Assembly: GCA_011800155.1 (NCBI GenBank)
Contig: CM022377.1
Coordinates: forward strand, 2,356,001 to 2,420,000
DNA length: 64,000 nucleotides
DNA from: Flammulina velutipes
Lineage: Eukaryota; Basidiomycota; Agaricomycetes; Agaricales; Physalacriaceae
Direction of reading: 5' to 3'
Positions 12,608 through 24,050 of this stretch are shown in pieces. The notes under the pieces were generated by a model. It had not been told where the DNA came from and did not search any database. It saw only the letters and a program-made list of their open reading frames with translations. The translations under genes and the position numbers were made by a program. Each line of letters begins with the position of its first letter. The first letter of the stretch is position 1.

Positions 12608-13110
12608 GTTGAGTATGTTCCGTTTGAGTGAGATTATGCGACCTAAAGATGATGAGCACATGTGTAAGTTCAACGATGATTGCCAAACTGACCGGTGTGC
12701 GTTGAATGTTTGGAACTGATTGTAGTACGAGTCTCTCTTATAAACCGAGTTCGTAACCGTTGATATGAGGCTATGTAAATCGGCAGTGGTAGTGACGCTC
12801 CAAGATGATAACGTATCGAGACGATTATATTACCTAAGAGTGTCTGACACTGTCCGGTCTATATGGTAGATCGTGGCGGGCGTCCTCAACTACGTCTTCA
12901 TTAATGATCGACGACGTCTCGAGACCGCCAAATATCGTCTTGGGTCCAGAACAACACTTTAATCTCAGAGGCTGTGTCATTCGACCTTGGAGTCATTCCT
13001 ATGCCGACGTGGCGATGCACCGTGTAGTATTGTCTGCTCGTCAGCGATACCAATGTTTCACACCGCTTGTAGCTCCAAGAACGTTGAAACTGAGTTATGT
13101 CGCAATGAAT
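12608..13110 (-). promoter_or_regulatory. SSP-1 promoter and 5' UTR intron
   Basis: Read on the minus strand, an AACGGTTACGAA block precedes a TATA box TTTATAAGAG (12735-12744), followed by a 5' UTR with an intron whose 3' end CTTTAGGTCG lies just upstream of the ATG. The block from about 12860 to 13100 matches the region 34180-34330 upstream of SSP-4 in the same orientation relative to the gene, so the promoter was duplicated with the gene. Confidence 0.65.
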
Positions 13111-13434
13111 CAGTGCTCAGATGGAGGAAATGTAGACCTGCCTCGGCATGTTGAGTAAATACTCTGTAGAGACAAAGTAACATGTACGCAACAACCAATG
13201 GAGAGCCTTGAAATCAAATGGATTTTATGTCAATTTGACACGTATGACGATGAAGAACGGTTATGAAAACTTCCAACGTGAGATGAGAGGGACAGACAGA
13301 AAGATAGAACAGTGATATACTAAGGGTGGACATACTCTGCCTACTACGAATATATTGGTAGTAGCACGTATGGTCAGGCTAGAAATTACTAGTAATCTAA
13401 TATACGAGCGATAGGCACACAACAATGCCCTACA

Positions 13435-13725
13435 TTGTTCGTTGATGCGTGTAAACGGGAGAGGCTTTATTCAGACGATTGGAAGTTGGACATTGCTCAG
13501 TTGCGCGATGTGATGGATGGGTGGTTAGAGAATCCCGAGGCGCTCATCACCAGTGACATTTGTGGCACGCTGATCGGCGGAAACCGGATTGCGCTGCAGG
13601 TGCAATGCATTTCCGCTCGCGTAAATCACGTGTTCGTGAGAATGACTAATATTTATGTCGTTCTTTTGTCTTTCACCACCATCGTCGACGTCGAGCACGA
13701 CGTGCTGGACGTTACTTGAGCACGT
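13435..13725 (+). pseudogene. Gene X 3' fragment (module copy D)
   Basis: Residues reading AQLRDVMDGW and then CGTLIGGNRIALQVQC match the start of gene X exon 4 (IVLQVQC in copy A). The remainder runs straight into the GTCGACGTCGAGCACGACGT landmark, so both the 5' exons and the true 3' end are missing. Confidence 0.6.
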
Positions 13726-13972
13726 AGTTGATCTATCGTGTTCTATAAAACCTTTTTTGGGAGCCCATGGTGGCCCTACGAATGAATAGGACGCGCCGGC
13801 AGTGCGGGTAGTCATGGTGAGCACGATTTGCTAGCTATCCTTATCCGAGCTACAACATTTTAGCAGACAGACCAACGCAGCCTACGGACAACGAGCATGA
13901 TGCATTATCCTTCAGCGCCATGAACTGGGCACTAATTATCGCAATCATCGCTTTTATATGGTCGTTCCGCTC
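13600..13972 (+). repeat. Repeated module, copy D, left part
   Basis: This carries the landmark at 13684-13703 and the following block up to the hAT insertion point. The rest of the same copy resumes at 23629 on the far side of the transposon, so the hAT landed inside this copy. Confidence 0.75.
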
Positions 13973-13991
13973 TAAGGTTCTCTGAATAATT
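13965..13991 (+). repeat. hAT left end: 8-base target duplication plus terminal inverted repeat
   Basis: TTCCGCTC at 13965-13972 is followed by TAAGGTTCTCTGAATAATT at 13973-13991. The inverse of the latter lies at 23602-23620, followed by the same TTCCGCTC at 23621-23628. An 8-base duplication is the hallmark of the hAT superfamily. Confidence 0.95.
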
Positions 13992-16368
13992 ATTTCGGAA
14001 GTAATTAGCATATGTTATTAGCACGGCAACTGTCAGTGAATTATTCACTCGAGTTAATAAGGTTATTAACATGACAGCGCCACAATGTTAATCACAGTGT
14101 GAATAATTAGTTTTTAACAAGTTAATAATGTAAGTAACATATGTCGCTACCACCCCGTCTCCCAGTCTATAGTCTGAAGATCTGATGACATGTCCTTTCG
14201 GCTGGCTTCCACAGTTTGAGCAGTCCTGGACATGTCAGGATTCGACCTCGGAAGAATTACGGTCTCTTCATCAATTGACAAGAAGTCACGAAAGACCGCG
14301 GCATCTACGTTCACTTGTAGGTTGCCCAATACCGCTGCAAATTCCTCCGAGTTTGCAGTCTGCTGACTTGCCGTACCACTCATCACCGATGAAAATTCAA
14401 TCTCATCGTCCTCTGAATTATCCTCTTCACCCTGGTCAAAGTCTTGTTTGTCACCGGCAAATTCCCCGTCGTCCAATAGCTCTTCGGAGCCGCCCGATGC
14501 TGTTCGTGCACCTTGAGATCCACCTGAAATGACTTGGAAGAGATCTTCGGGCTTCTCAGATGGCGCCGGACAGAGTTCATCCTTCATATCTCGGAAGCGG
14601 ACCATTGGTCGACGTCGCTTATCCGGCTTTCCATTGAGCTGTTTTCTCAACAATTAGCACAGACATCCAAGACCGAGAATAATCAAGCGTACCGCGGGAA
14701 GATGTTCTCCGTACCACTGGCCAATCTGAACCATGCTTACTAGTGTGCTTGCTTTCTGATTGGCACGTAGAGGTGAGTTAAACCATGAAAACTTTGATCC
14801 AGTGCGCTCGTCTGCCATAGAGTTGATCAGCGCTGAAAATATCTTGACAGCAAGGGTCTGTAGTAACGATAAGCAGATATAAGAGATGTTTTAACGATTT
14901 ACGCACTGCAAGAACACATGCGTCAGGACGGTCTTTGAGTCCAAGCCAATATTCCTGAGGATCCTGGCAAGTGACGGCAACTTTCGAGCGGAATGGGTAA
15001 TCAGCCCGAGCCCACCCCTTCAGCTGCTTGGTCAGTGCTGCGAAGACGCCAGTGTATCCCAATTCATCCACAAGCTTCCGCAAGATATGGCGCTGAGTGG
15101 TATCTTGGTTCTTATCTAGGAACACAAACTCCTTTTGCAACACCTTTCGAAGATAGTTCCCGGCTTGTTTGAATGCTTCGGGAAATGGTACTTCGAGTGT
15201 GCCTTCCCCTGATTGCTGCCTTGGAGGTAGCAGAATTGTTGGACCCGCAACCAGCCTGATGTCGTGTCATTTGAGAACGTCGGCATGTATGTATCCTGAA
15301 AGCAAGCTTATATGAAAGTGACGGGATGTAGGAAACGAACTCACGAGGGTCCAAAAAGAAAGCTGCAAAGAAGATGTCGCTCTGAGCTTCATTGATGAAC
15401 TCATTGTACCGCCAATTGATGACCTCAGTAACTGCTTTCTTCACATTTTGTGATAGGCTGAGCTCCTCGTCACGGCTCTGGAATAAGTCCCGAAGCTTGG
15501 AGACAATGGCAAGCCAAAAGACGAAGACATCAGATGCGTTGGCCTTTGATGACTCCAGTGACCAGATACTACGGGCAAGCGGGGCCACAATGCTCGTGTA
15601 TTGATTTGACTTGAGTTCATAATCATTGACGCGGTGTCTGGACTTGAAGAAGTCGCCTACGGCCTTGTTTTTCTGTGCTCGCCTGAGAAAATACATTGGG
15701 TAGAGTAATGGGTTACTTACTTTCGGTTTGATGATGCCATCCCGGACAAGACTGCTGACAAGTTGGATGTGCGGCTCGAACGAAGCTGCTGCTGTGTAGT
15801 GAGTAGCAAAGCGGGTCTTTCCTATTTTTATTGGCATCCGAGTGATCTTTGCGCGCCCAGCTGCCTCTTTGAGCTGCGTCTTGGAGAATGTTGACTTGCT
15901 GAAGTATGCTACATTCTTCTGCAGCTGCTTGATCATCTATTCAGAGAATTAGCTCCATAACAAAATCTAGTTGGCCTCTCACACTATTGAAATGGGCGAT
16001 CTTGGTGATGTCCTTGATTGTGTTATGTAGATGATGGCAGACATCGTTGGTATCGATAACCGTAGGATGCTCGTTCACTGCCTCTCTTCGTCCCTTAACT
16101 GTTACAGCGGTATTGTCGGAGCAGACGTTTGCAAAAAGGGCTGGGCCGCCATAATCTTTCATCGTCTAAACCAGTCGTTCATTAGATCAGCGGGCGAAAA
16201 GCGCAAAGATGCTTGCCTCGGTAATTCGTGCATGAACCCATGGTGCATCGTGATGTTCATCCGAGCACTCATAACCCTTCACGAAATAGCTGCGACGGTT
16301 GCTCGGGGTGGTGATGTGGAAGAAATAAACGGATTCCGGGAGTCGCGTCGAGTTCCCGTCAAAACTCA

Positions 16369-16389
16369 GGTAGGTAGGTAGGTAGGTAG
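16369..16389 (+). repeat. (GGTA)5 microsatellite at an insertion junction
   Basis: Five tandem GGTA units lie exactly between transposase coding sequence (left, minus-strand SFDG motif) and the unidentified insertion (right). Non-LTR retrotransposons often end in a simple repeat, so this may mark a 3' end. Confidence 0.8.
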
Positions 16390-18016
16390 TGACGGTCTGT
16401 GGTCCCTATAAGGAACGACCGTTTGTGAGACTGTGGTAGGTGGCGAACCGCGAGTCTCACGCAGAAGTTGAGTGATACCGGGGATATCCCTATGTTTCGA
16501 GGGGTCGCAAGTACTCTCTCACTGCTGCTTCAGAGGGAAATAAATCACCTCGGATACAGACCTACAGTCTGTCGCCATTGGAATAAGGAACATGCGGAAA
16601 AGGTGGTAAAGTTGATTATATTATCAAGGTATATCCATAGAGTCGGAGTCGGAGTCGGTATCTTTCCTGGATGGCGAGGTGTGGGGAGATATTCTTGCAG
16701 CATAACTGCTGCACAGGTAGTAGCGGGGTATTACTTCATGACCAGCAACAAGAATAGTCCCTGCAATGTTCCATAACTGGACGGAGACAGACACAATTAG
16801 AGAAAGAGATGAAATTTTATGTACACTATGCGTGGGTACAAGGGAGGATTGGGCAATAGTGCCCATAATCGGGTATGGAAAAACATACAGTAAGGTAGTT
16901 ATGAGTGTCCGGGTTACGCATAGTGGTACACCTTTCGAAGCCATGGGAGCTGTCACTAGCCCGAGTTGTGATAAAGCTATCGCGGTCCCAATTGCTCCGA
17001 AAGTGAAGTTTGGCGAAGGGGATACGGGAACCCTCGGTATAATGGTCCAGGAGGAGGAAGGGTGAGAGATCAATGTGTTCGGGATAGGTGACGACAAGAG
17101 GGAGACGGGCAATAACAATGCAGTGAGGGATGTCGTCGATGCGAGGCCGCAACGTCTTCATGCGATGTTTTGATGATGTGACCGGGAAGTCCTTCTAGGA
17201 CGGGAGTGGCAAGCAAGCGTCCAGCGACGTCGATGTAAGTAGTGATAGGACAGAGGAAGGAGCGGTGCCGAAGAAGGTTGGATAATTTTGCATTAGGAGG
17301 CATCGAGGAGGTCAAGGTGCAGCGATGGTGTCAGAGTCCGGATCCGTGGGGACAGGTTAGCCAAGGACACGTTCTTTTCGGAGACGCTATCCAATAAACC
17401 AGCAGATAGTCCTAAAGGTGACGAGCGTGTTGACGGGGGTACAGCTTTCTTGGCAGGAAACTTCCTCCCGTTGCGAGAAATGATGATTTCGTAGTCGGCG
17501 CAGGAGAGGGAGGCCTGGAGGAGCGTCGAGGAGCGTCCGGCGCACAGGGCAAGAGTAATCGTGATTTTGTGCGGACCGTCGAAGTGAAGCATTTGATATT
17601 TAACATTTGTCATCCGAAAGGGAGCACGCGCAGCCACTGATCCAAAGTGATCCAAGTGACCCAACTGTACAGTTCCCGGCAAGATCCGGTGAAAAACGAT
17701 GGCGGCGGGAACGTCTGGCGCGTTTGAGGGGCAATCTGCGTTAGGGCGGGCTGATGATTGGGGCGGTTTTATGGCGGACTGATTATGCTTTTATGCTTTT
17801 ATGATGGACTTGATATTCTCTTTAGGGCGGAGTGGAATATGTCTTTGGCGAATTCGAAGTGATGATGTTCTGTCCGACTGACGAGTCAATGGGCGCGAGA
17901 CCGATATGTCCTGTCGGCGGTCATCCTGGTACAAGGCAGGTTGATAAAGTGGACCGGTACGGGATGAATAAAGCATAGAATTCGATTTATAGGATTTTGA
18001 TGATAGTGGTAGTTTT
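16390..18016. other. Unidentified insertion inside the hAT element
   Basis: About 1.6 kb separates two parts of the hAT transposase. The minus strand has partly overlapping open stretches (17293-17682, 17070-17315, 16826-17161) with coding-like character, for example LCPITTYIDVAGRLLATPVL then LEGLPGHIIKTS, and IVIARLPLVVTYPEHIDLSP in another frame, suggesting a frameshifted or intron-containing gene. A short GAGTC tandem is at 16639-16657. I do not recognise the product. It could be a captured gene fragment or part of another transposon. Confidence 0.45.
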
Positions 18017-18139
18017 CCGTATCCACCCTATGACATAGACCTAACTAGTTATCCAGCCCTACTAATGGGGCCAAATAACTAGTTGCCAGCTCTTGTTAAG
18101 TAGACCATTTTGGCAGGCTCATATGGCTGGCTGGCGGGC

Positions 18140-18530
18140 AGGGGGGCGGGCTGGAATGGGGCGGGATGGGTCCCAAATATGGATAGAAATTGATGGAAGC
18201 ATGTAGGGATTGATGGGCAGGGGGAGGGGGAGCAGGGGATGGGGAAATGTGGCCACACATAAATCCGGACCTAGGGATTGATGGGTACTGATGTCATTGA
18301 TTGCCCAGGGGGATGGGGGATGGATATAGGAATTGTGGCACCAGGAAAATCCGGACCTAGGGTTTGATGGGGGCAGGGGATGGGGGATGGGGGCAGGGGA
18401 AATGTGGCCACAGGAAAATCCGGACCTAGGGATTGATGGGAACTGATGGGATTGATGAGAGAGGGGATGGGGGATGGGGGCAGGGGGATTGGGGGCAGGG
18501 GACAATTGTGGCACCAGGATAAATACTGAG
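18140..18530 (+). repeat. Minisatellite in left arm of the foldback element
   Basis: Imperfect repeats of a unit containing ATCCGGACCTAGGGATTGAT and runs of GGGGATGGGGG recur about four times. The mirror image lies at about 20320-20715 in the right arm. Open frames across it are an artefact of base composition. Confidence 0.8.
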
Positions 18531-20319
18531 CTATTGCCAGAGTATGAAGAGGGTATGGGAGGGATGATTGTAGGTTGAAAAATAAAATTCTTTCTAACTA
18601 TCAGAAACATGAATGGGGGATGTGGCAGCTACTGAAACCAATAATAAAACGATGTGTGGCGCATTTTTAATCGAGGAGCACATACCTCGGATCAACCTGG
18701 GGTTGCTCTAGATGTCTTTCTATTGAAAAATGAATGTGTGCAGCACAAAGAACCATGTAAAAACACGAAGATTTGGCTGAGAAACAAGCAGAACATTATT
18801 GAAAATCCATCAAAAAGCACCAAAAAGGGAGCAGCACTTTGCCCTCGCTTGGGGGTGACCTGGAACCACTTGTAGGTCGTCCAGACACCTTTGGGGCATT
18901 GTATATGTCACTCAGTTAGGTCCCTAGGTCAACAGAACCCTTGGATATGATCAAAATGCCAAAAACCCGGACCACATAGGTTTGGGCCACACTATCAACT
19001 TGCCATGACCTGGGGACACCTTATATTCGAAGATATATGTATATAATGCTCTAATCATGAGTTAGATGAAGTCTGGAGTGTGAAAAATGCGGTCAAAACC
19101 TTGGATATACCCTAAATAATGTCCCCCAAGAAAGCACATATACCATCAACTTCCCCTGACCTCTGGGTCGTTCCAATGTGTTCTAGTATCATTATAGATG
19201 ATTTATTAGCACCCCAGAGGTGTTCCCAGTGTGTCAAAATGCGAACATTCATGATACTAGGTGAACCCTTATTCACCCTTCCCCCTCAAGTACATTCATT
19301 GGTTCGCATATCTACATCTTTAGGACTGTTCTAATAGTCATTTGACATTGTATAGATGATATCCTGGGCCCCAGGTCATAGGTAGACCTCGAAGATACAC
19401 CCCTTTGGTACATGGTGAGGATATGATCTTTGTACTAATTCTCAAATGTCCATGCTCTATATTGAAGGGTGTTCAACCTGGGACATATTCTGGGAGCCTA
19501 AAATCACATTATATGACGTTAAAATCAATAGTCCACCACTCAGATGTGTGATAGTTGGGGTAGTTCTTGGTGTAGAAGGAGGGGATATAAATTATTGTAC
19601 CATTTCTATTCGCATTTTGCCACACTGGGAACACCTCTGGGGTGCTAATAAATCATCTATAATGATACTAGAACACATTGGAACGACCCAGAGGTCAGGG
19701 GAAGTTGATGGTATATGTGCTTTCTTGGGGGACATTATTTAGGGTATATCCAAGGTTTTGACCGCATTTTTCACACTCCAGACTTCATCTAACTCATGAT
19801 TAGAGCATTATATACATATATCTTCGAATATAAGGTGTCCCCAGGTCATGGCAAGTTGATAGTGTGGCCCAAACCTATGTGGTCCGGGTTTTTGGCATTT
19901 TGATCATATCCAAGGGTTCTGTTGACCTAGGGACCTAACTGAGTGACATATACAATGCCCCAAAGGTGTCTGGACGACCTACAAGTGGTTCCAGGTCACC
20001 CCCAAGCGAGGGCAAAGTGCTGCTCCCTTTTTGGTGCTTTTTGATGGATTTTCAATAATGTTCTGCTTGTTTCTCAGCCAAATCTTCGTGTTTTTACATG
20101 GTTCTTTGTGCTGCACACATTCATTTTTCAATAGAAAGACATCTAGAGCAACCCCAGGTTGATCCGAGGTATGTGCTCCTCGATTAAAAATGCGCCACAC
20201 ATCGTTTTATTATTGGTTTCAGTAGCTGCCACATCCCCATTCATGTTTCTGATAGTTAGAAAGAATTTTATTTTTCAACCTACAATCATCCCTCCCATAC
20301 CCTCTTCATACCCTCGCAA

Positions 20320-20715
20320 TAGCTCAGTATTTATCCTGGTGCCACAATTGTCCCCTGCCCCCAATCCCCCTGCCCCCATCCCCCATCCCCTCTCCCATCA
20401 ATCCCATCAGTTCCCATCAATCCCTAGGTCCGGATTTTCCTGTGGCCACATTTCCCCTGCCCCCATCCCCCATCCCCTGCCCCCATCAAACCCTAGGTCC
20501 GGATTTTCCTGGTGCCACAATTCCTATATCTATCCCCCATCCCCCTGGGCAATCAATGACATCAGTACCCATCAATCCCTAGGTCCGGATTTATGTGTGG
20601 CCACATTTCCCCATCCCCTGCTCCCCCTCCCCCTGCCCATCAATCCCTACATGCTTCCATCAATTTCTATCCATATTTGGGACCCATCCCGCCCCATTCC
20701 AGCCCGCCCCCTGCC
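20320..20715 (-). repeat. Minisatellite in right arm of the foldback element
   Basis: This is the inverted counterpart of the left-arm minisatellite, with the same CCCTAGGTCCGGAT unit and only a few differences. Confidence 0.8.
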
Positions 20716-21199
20716 CGCCAGCCAGCCATATTAGCCTGCCAAAATGGCCTACTTAACAAGAGCTGGCAACTAGTTATTTGGCCCCATTAGTAGGGCTGGA
20801 TAACTAGTTAGGTCTATGTCATAGGGTGCCGTATCCGTGTTGTTGTCCTCCCGTTGTATGACCTTCCTCATCTCGTCCTCTACATTTTCGGCTTCATTGG
20901 GTATGATCTCGTCAGTGAACCTTCGTGATGGGGTGGGATTCTGGCCATAGGAGCGTGCGGGTCCATTGGCTGTGGCGATGCGTATGAAGTTCTTCCAATT
21001 TTCGGAATCAAGCATGTGAGGAGGGAGGCCATTGACACAGATAAGAAGTAGAATAGCATGGTCAATTTTGTCGTGTACGTTTGCGACTCCAGTATCATGG
21101 AAGGATGCAAAAGAGCCTGCCTTTCCCGAAGAGGAAGTCTTCGAACTTGAATGATCAGAAGGGACTGATGTCGGAGTCGTCGACACGGATGCTGAGAGC

Positions 21200-22223
21200 G
21201 GCATGGTATGCAGGTCATAATATCTGGGCGGTGGAGGATAAAACTGGACGTCTTCCGGTCAAGGAGTTGAGGCAACTATATATGGCACGAGTGGACTGTC
21301 ATCTGACGTATGGTTGTGATATCTCGCCGGACTACCAAAAAGTTCACGCTAAGCGGATGGTTGACGTTCAGAAGGCTTTTCTTAGACGTCTACTCCGAAT
21401 TGGATCGCACTCTATTATTGCTGTGCTATATACCGAGACAGGTATAATGCCAATCCTTGTTCGGAGGTACTTGCTATGCATACAGTACCTCGAGTACTTG
21501 CTTGTATTGCCACCAACACATTTAGCCCGTCGTGCACTCAACGGAATGATAGAGTTGCACAAAAGAGGACATCACACATGGATCAAAGAACTGGGAATGG
21601 CTTTGTCAAACCTGGAGCTCAATCTTCCGAATCATAGTGTGGCGTCTACGACCCCGGAGCTTCTGCTGAAACATGCGGCTGATGTCGTCAGCGCAATCGA
21701 AATAAAGTTACAAGCCGAGATTGATGGCACTATAAAGTTGTACCTACTACATGGAAGAAGAGAGCCTCCGAAAGGAAAGAAAGGACCACATAAAATCATT
21801 GCAATGTGTCGGCGGCATTATTTAGAGATCGACGTCGCCGTACACCGTGATGCTATCACGCGCCTTTTGTTATCGGAGCATCTTCTTGCTGTTGAAAAGT
21901 TAAGATGGAGTGATCATGCTTTCCCCGCCGTTCCGAGAGAAGGACGTCTTTGCAGATTTTGCGCAAACAATGTAGAAACCCCGGAACATGCCATGCTAAT
22001 TTGCACTGGTTCACCGCACGTTATGGTCTTACGCGACGAATGGCTGCGAAAGCTTTATGCTGAAGCACCCGGTCTTCTCGCGTCCGCCTATCAATTATCG
22101 CCGGCCCTTTTTCTACAGTGCATTATTTACCACAAAGATTCCCTTTCTCTGACGGCTAAGTACGCTCACGAGATTCTCCAGACTTTTTACGCTACACCCT
22201 TGGTACGACTTCTCAGTGCTTGA
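21200..22223 (+). mobile_element. 5'-truncated LINE: C-terminal part of a reverse-transcriptase polyprotein
   Basis: One open frame of about 340 codons ends at 22223. It carries motifs typical of the region after the reverse transcriptase in basidiomycete non-LTR elements: MARVDCHLTYGCD, KAFLRRLLRIG, VLYTETGIMP, RRYLLCIQYLEYLL, a Cys-rich CRFC...H...C segment (ETPEHAMLIC), and a helical end. The catalytic domain and everything upstream are missing, as expected for 5' truncation. It lies antisense to the hAT transposase and splits it. I could not see target duplications by eye. Confidence 0.75.
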
Positions 22224-23601
22224 CTGGCTAACTCTTCCCACAGAAAAAATTTTGTTGTCTCAGTTGGGTCCGACGTTCTACCACGTGAGATACCGTGAGC
22301 TCGGCGGCGGGTTGCTCGACAGAGGCAGATATTGGATGGGTTGGATAGCGTGGGAGATGGGACTCACGTAGTATACGAACCATCATGTAATGTCCCTCTG
22401 GCGTTCCTGATGGGACCGTGCCGTGTAATTTCCTTCCTTTCCTTCCGTCAACGTTTTGGTCCGGAACGACCATGCCTAACTTCGCCCCCAAAGAGCTTTC
22501 TGCCCCCTTCTTGTGGGCCAAGGCTTTGAACTCTGCTTTGAGAAATCGGCAGGAGTTCGCATGCTTCTTGACACGTGTCTCTGATGCGTTTCCCTTCTCG
22601 AAGTGATTGCATCGTTTGCTTGGGATAGCGGCACCTTCCTCTTCGACTGCACGACAGCCCCAGAACGCAACAGCTGGATCCCTAGAATCAACATACTTGA
22701 TGCAGCACATAGCTATCACATCTTTCCCCGGAGCCCCCACTCTCCGACCGCTCTGCTTTGCAGCCTTTCTGACAAGAGAATCTCCCTTCGGTGTCACAAC
22801 GACGACTTTGGCTGCCTTGGAACCTGGACTGCCCTGTGAAATGGGTCAGTGTGTTCAAATTCCTCTTAGTTCAACCTACCTCCGTCTCAGAGTCAGAGCT
22901 GATGGTTAAATCAGCTTGTTTTCTCTTGCGCTGAGTACTAATATCGGCCGGCTCAGGTTGGCCATGGTTCACAGTACTCGATGGCTGTGGTATCTGCATG
23001 CAAAGTAAGCCTATTTCATATGTAGTGTCAATAATCGTGTAGCTTACCTCCCTATTTGATGAGGTATAGGCCATTTTAGCTGCCGTCGTCAAGTCATCGA
23101 TCCATTTCAATACCATCGCTGATTCCGCCGGGTCTTCTGCCAGTGCCGTTTCTAGGACGCCCACTACTGCTTCCAAGTTGGGTCCACATTCTTTGAGTAT
23201 AATCCCACCATTCTGGCGTGCACCAAAGCCAAAAATAACCTCGAGACGTCTGTTGAGCGCGCCAACTCTTGTCCCGGTCAGTTCAATGTCTTCTGCGTCA
23301 AGCTGAAAGCCAACGAATGGATAGGCAGTCTTCTGGGGTGGCAGCGAAGGAAGTCCAGTTGATTTAGCAAGTGCAGCAAGACGTGACGCAAGCTCAGAGA
23401 AACATGTGGCAGGGGATGGCTCAACGGCAGCGCTCATTGTGATCGTGGAGACCAAACAACGCGTCGGAGACCTCCCCGATCATTCCGCCAGCCATTGGCA
23501 ATTCTTCACATTATTTACATGGAAACCATAGCATCGATGTAAGTAACGTGGTTTATAATGTAAATAACTCGTGTTAATTACTCGCAGTTAATAACAAGCC
23601 C

Positions 23602-23628
23602 AATTATTCAGAGAACCTTATTCCGCTC
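23602..23628 (+). repeat. hAT right end: terminal inverted repeat plus 8-base target duplication
   Basis: AATTATTCAGAGAACCTTA (23602-23620) is the exact inverse of the left end, followed by TTCCGCTC (23621-23628). Confidence 0.95.
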
Positions 23629-24050
23629 GGTAAAGGACATTGTGGTCGGGAGCTCGTAAGCGTCGCCAACCAACGACGCGCGAACGGATAACTATAGAAA
23701 CCCCATGAGCACAGGGTTCGTGCACTTGCATTGTCCCATTCCGCTCGCTGACGGATGTGATGTACATCTAGGAAATTGAAACTGGTAACACTGACGAATC
23801 CATGGGCCCAGCGGCGCTGGTCTTTTTGCCATCCTATTTGTCGTTCACGGGTACGACTGTCACCAGGCTGCGCATACGATGGTCCCTTGAACGTCGACGT
23901 AAGCGTGCTTGTAGAGGAAAATTCGAGCTAAAGGGACGGTTCCATCTGCTTATTGCGATATCTAACCTTTCCTTTAGCATTCATGCATCCACCACGATTG
24001 ACTGTCAACAAGTATCATTTACCTGCCCTTGTTATTGCAATACTTCCTAT
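23629..24050 (+). repeat. Repeated module, copy D, right part
   Basis: Sequence resumes the module interrupted at 13972: the block with GACGGATGTG and TAGGAAATTGAAACTGG and the TTTGCCATCCTATTTGTCGT version of the landmark match copies A-C at the same relative position. Similarity fades by about 24050 and gene Y is absent. Confidence 0.65.

Larger units (their letters stand above)
18025..20828. mobile_element. Foldback element with two 1.2 kb inverted arms
   Basis: The left arm 18024-19245 and right arm 19609-20828 are near-perfect reverse complements around a 363-base spacer. CCGTATCC lies at both edges (18017-18024 and 20829-20836), a 7-8 base target duplication depending on how the terminal C is assigned. 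Ends read CACCCTATGACATAG and its inverse, followed by subterminal TAACTAGTTA words. The arms encode no transposase; the proline-rich open frames in them come from a G/C-rich minisatellite. It sits inside the hAT coding sequence, so it is younger than the hAT. The superfamily is uncertain (hAT-like or Zisupton-like by duplication length). Confidence 0.9.
14147..23455 (-). pseudogene. hAT transposase, interrupted and degraded
   Basis: Pieces in order on the minus strand: an N-terminal region from 23455; a BED-type zinc-finger-like segment (about 22560-22650; Cys-x-Ala, CNHF, then His and Cys); a helical piece (HAILLLICVNGLP, about 20990-21060); the catalytic-domain start SFDGNSTRLPESVYFF (about 16330-16380); LFANVCSDNTA with the following DVCHHLHNTIKDI (about 16000-16140); ARSIWSLESS and FFAAFFLDPR (about 15345-15570); and the C-terminal dimerisation part ADYPFRSKVAV, SMADERTGSKFSWFNSPLR (about 14780-15000), then an acidic tail to 14147. 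This order matches hAT transposases of basidiomycetes. Besides the three insertions, an in-frame TGA appears near 15270 after exon FLDPR, and one splice uses a GC donor near 16215. It is not expected to make active transposase. Confidence 0.85.
13973..23620 (-). mobile_element. hAT-superfamily DNA transposon with nested insertions (9.65 kb)
   Basis: Both ends carry a 19-base inverted repeat and a perfect 8-base target duplication. AT-rich subterminal stretches with repeated TTAATAA/TTATTAA-like words lie inside each end (13985-14140 and 23510-23600). The transposase reads on the minus strand from about 23455 to 14147 and is interrupted by three foreign segments: a LINE fragment (about 21200-22225), a palindromic foldback element (18025-20828), and an unidentified segment (about 16390-18016). 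Without them the element would be about 4.2 kb, a normal autonomous hAT size. Confidence 0.92.

Noticed and set aside
12099..13110. SSP genes as hydrophobins or ceratoplatanins
   Set aside because: The conserved core has no cysteine pattern of either family.
18119..20734. Two proline-rich open frames of 160-190 codons in the palindrome arms
   Set aside because: They are mirror images caused by a minisatellite in inverted arms; no start context, no homologue-like structure.
13973..23620. Interpretation of the whole region as a LINE or LTR element
   Set aside because: The ends are short inverted repeats with an 8-base duplication and the largest protein pieces are hAT transposase; the LINE is only a nested fragment.
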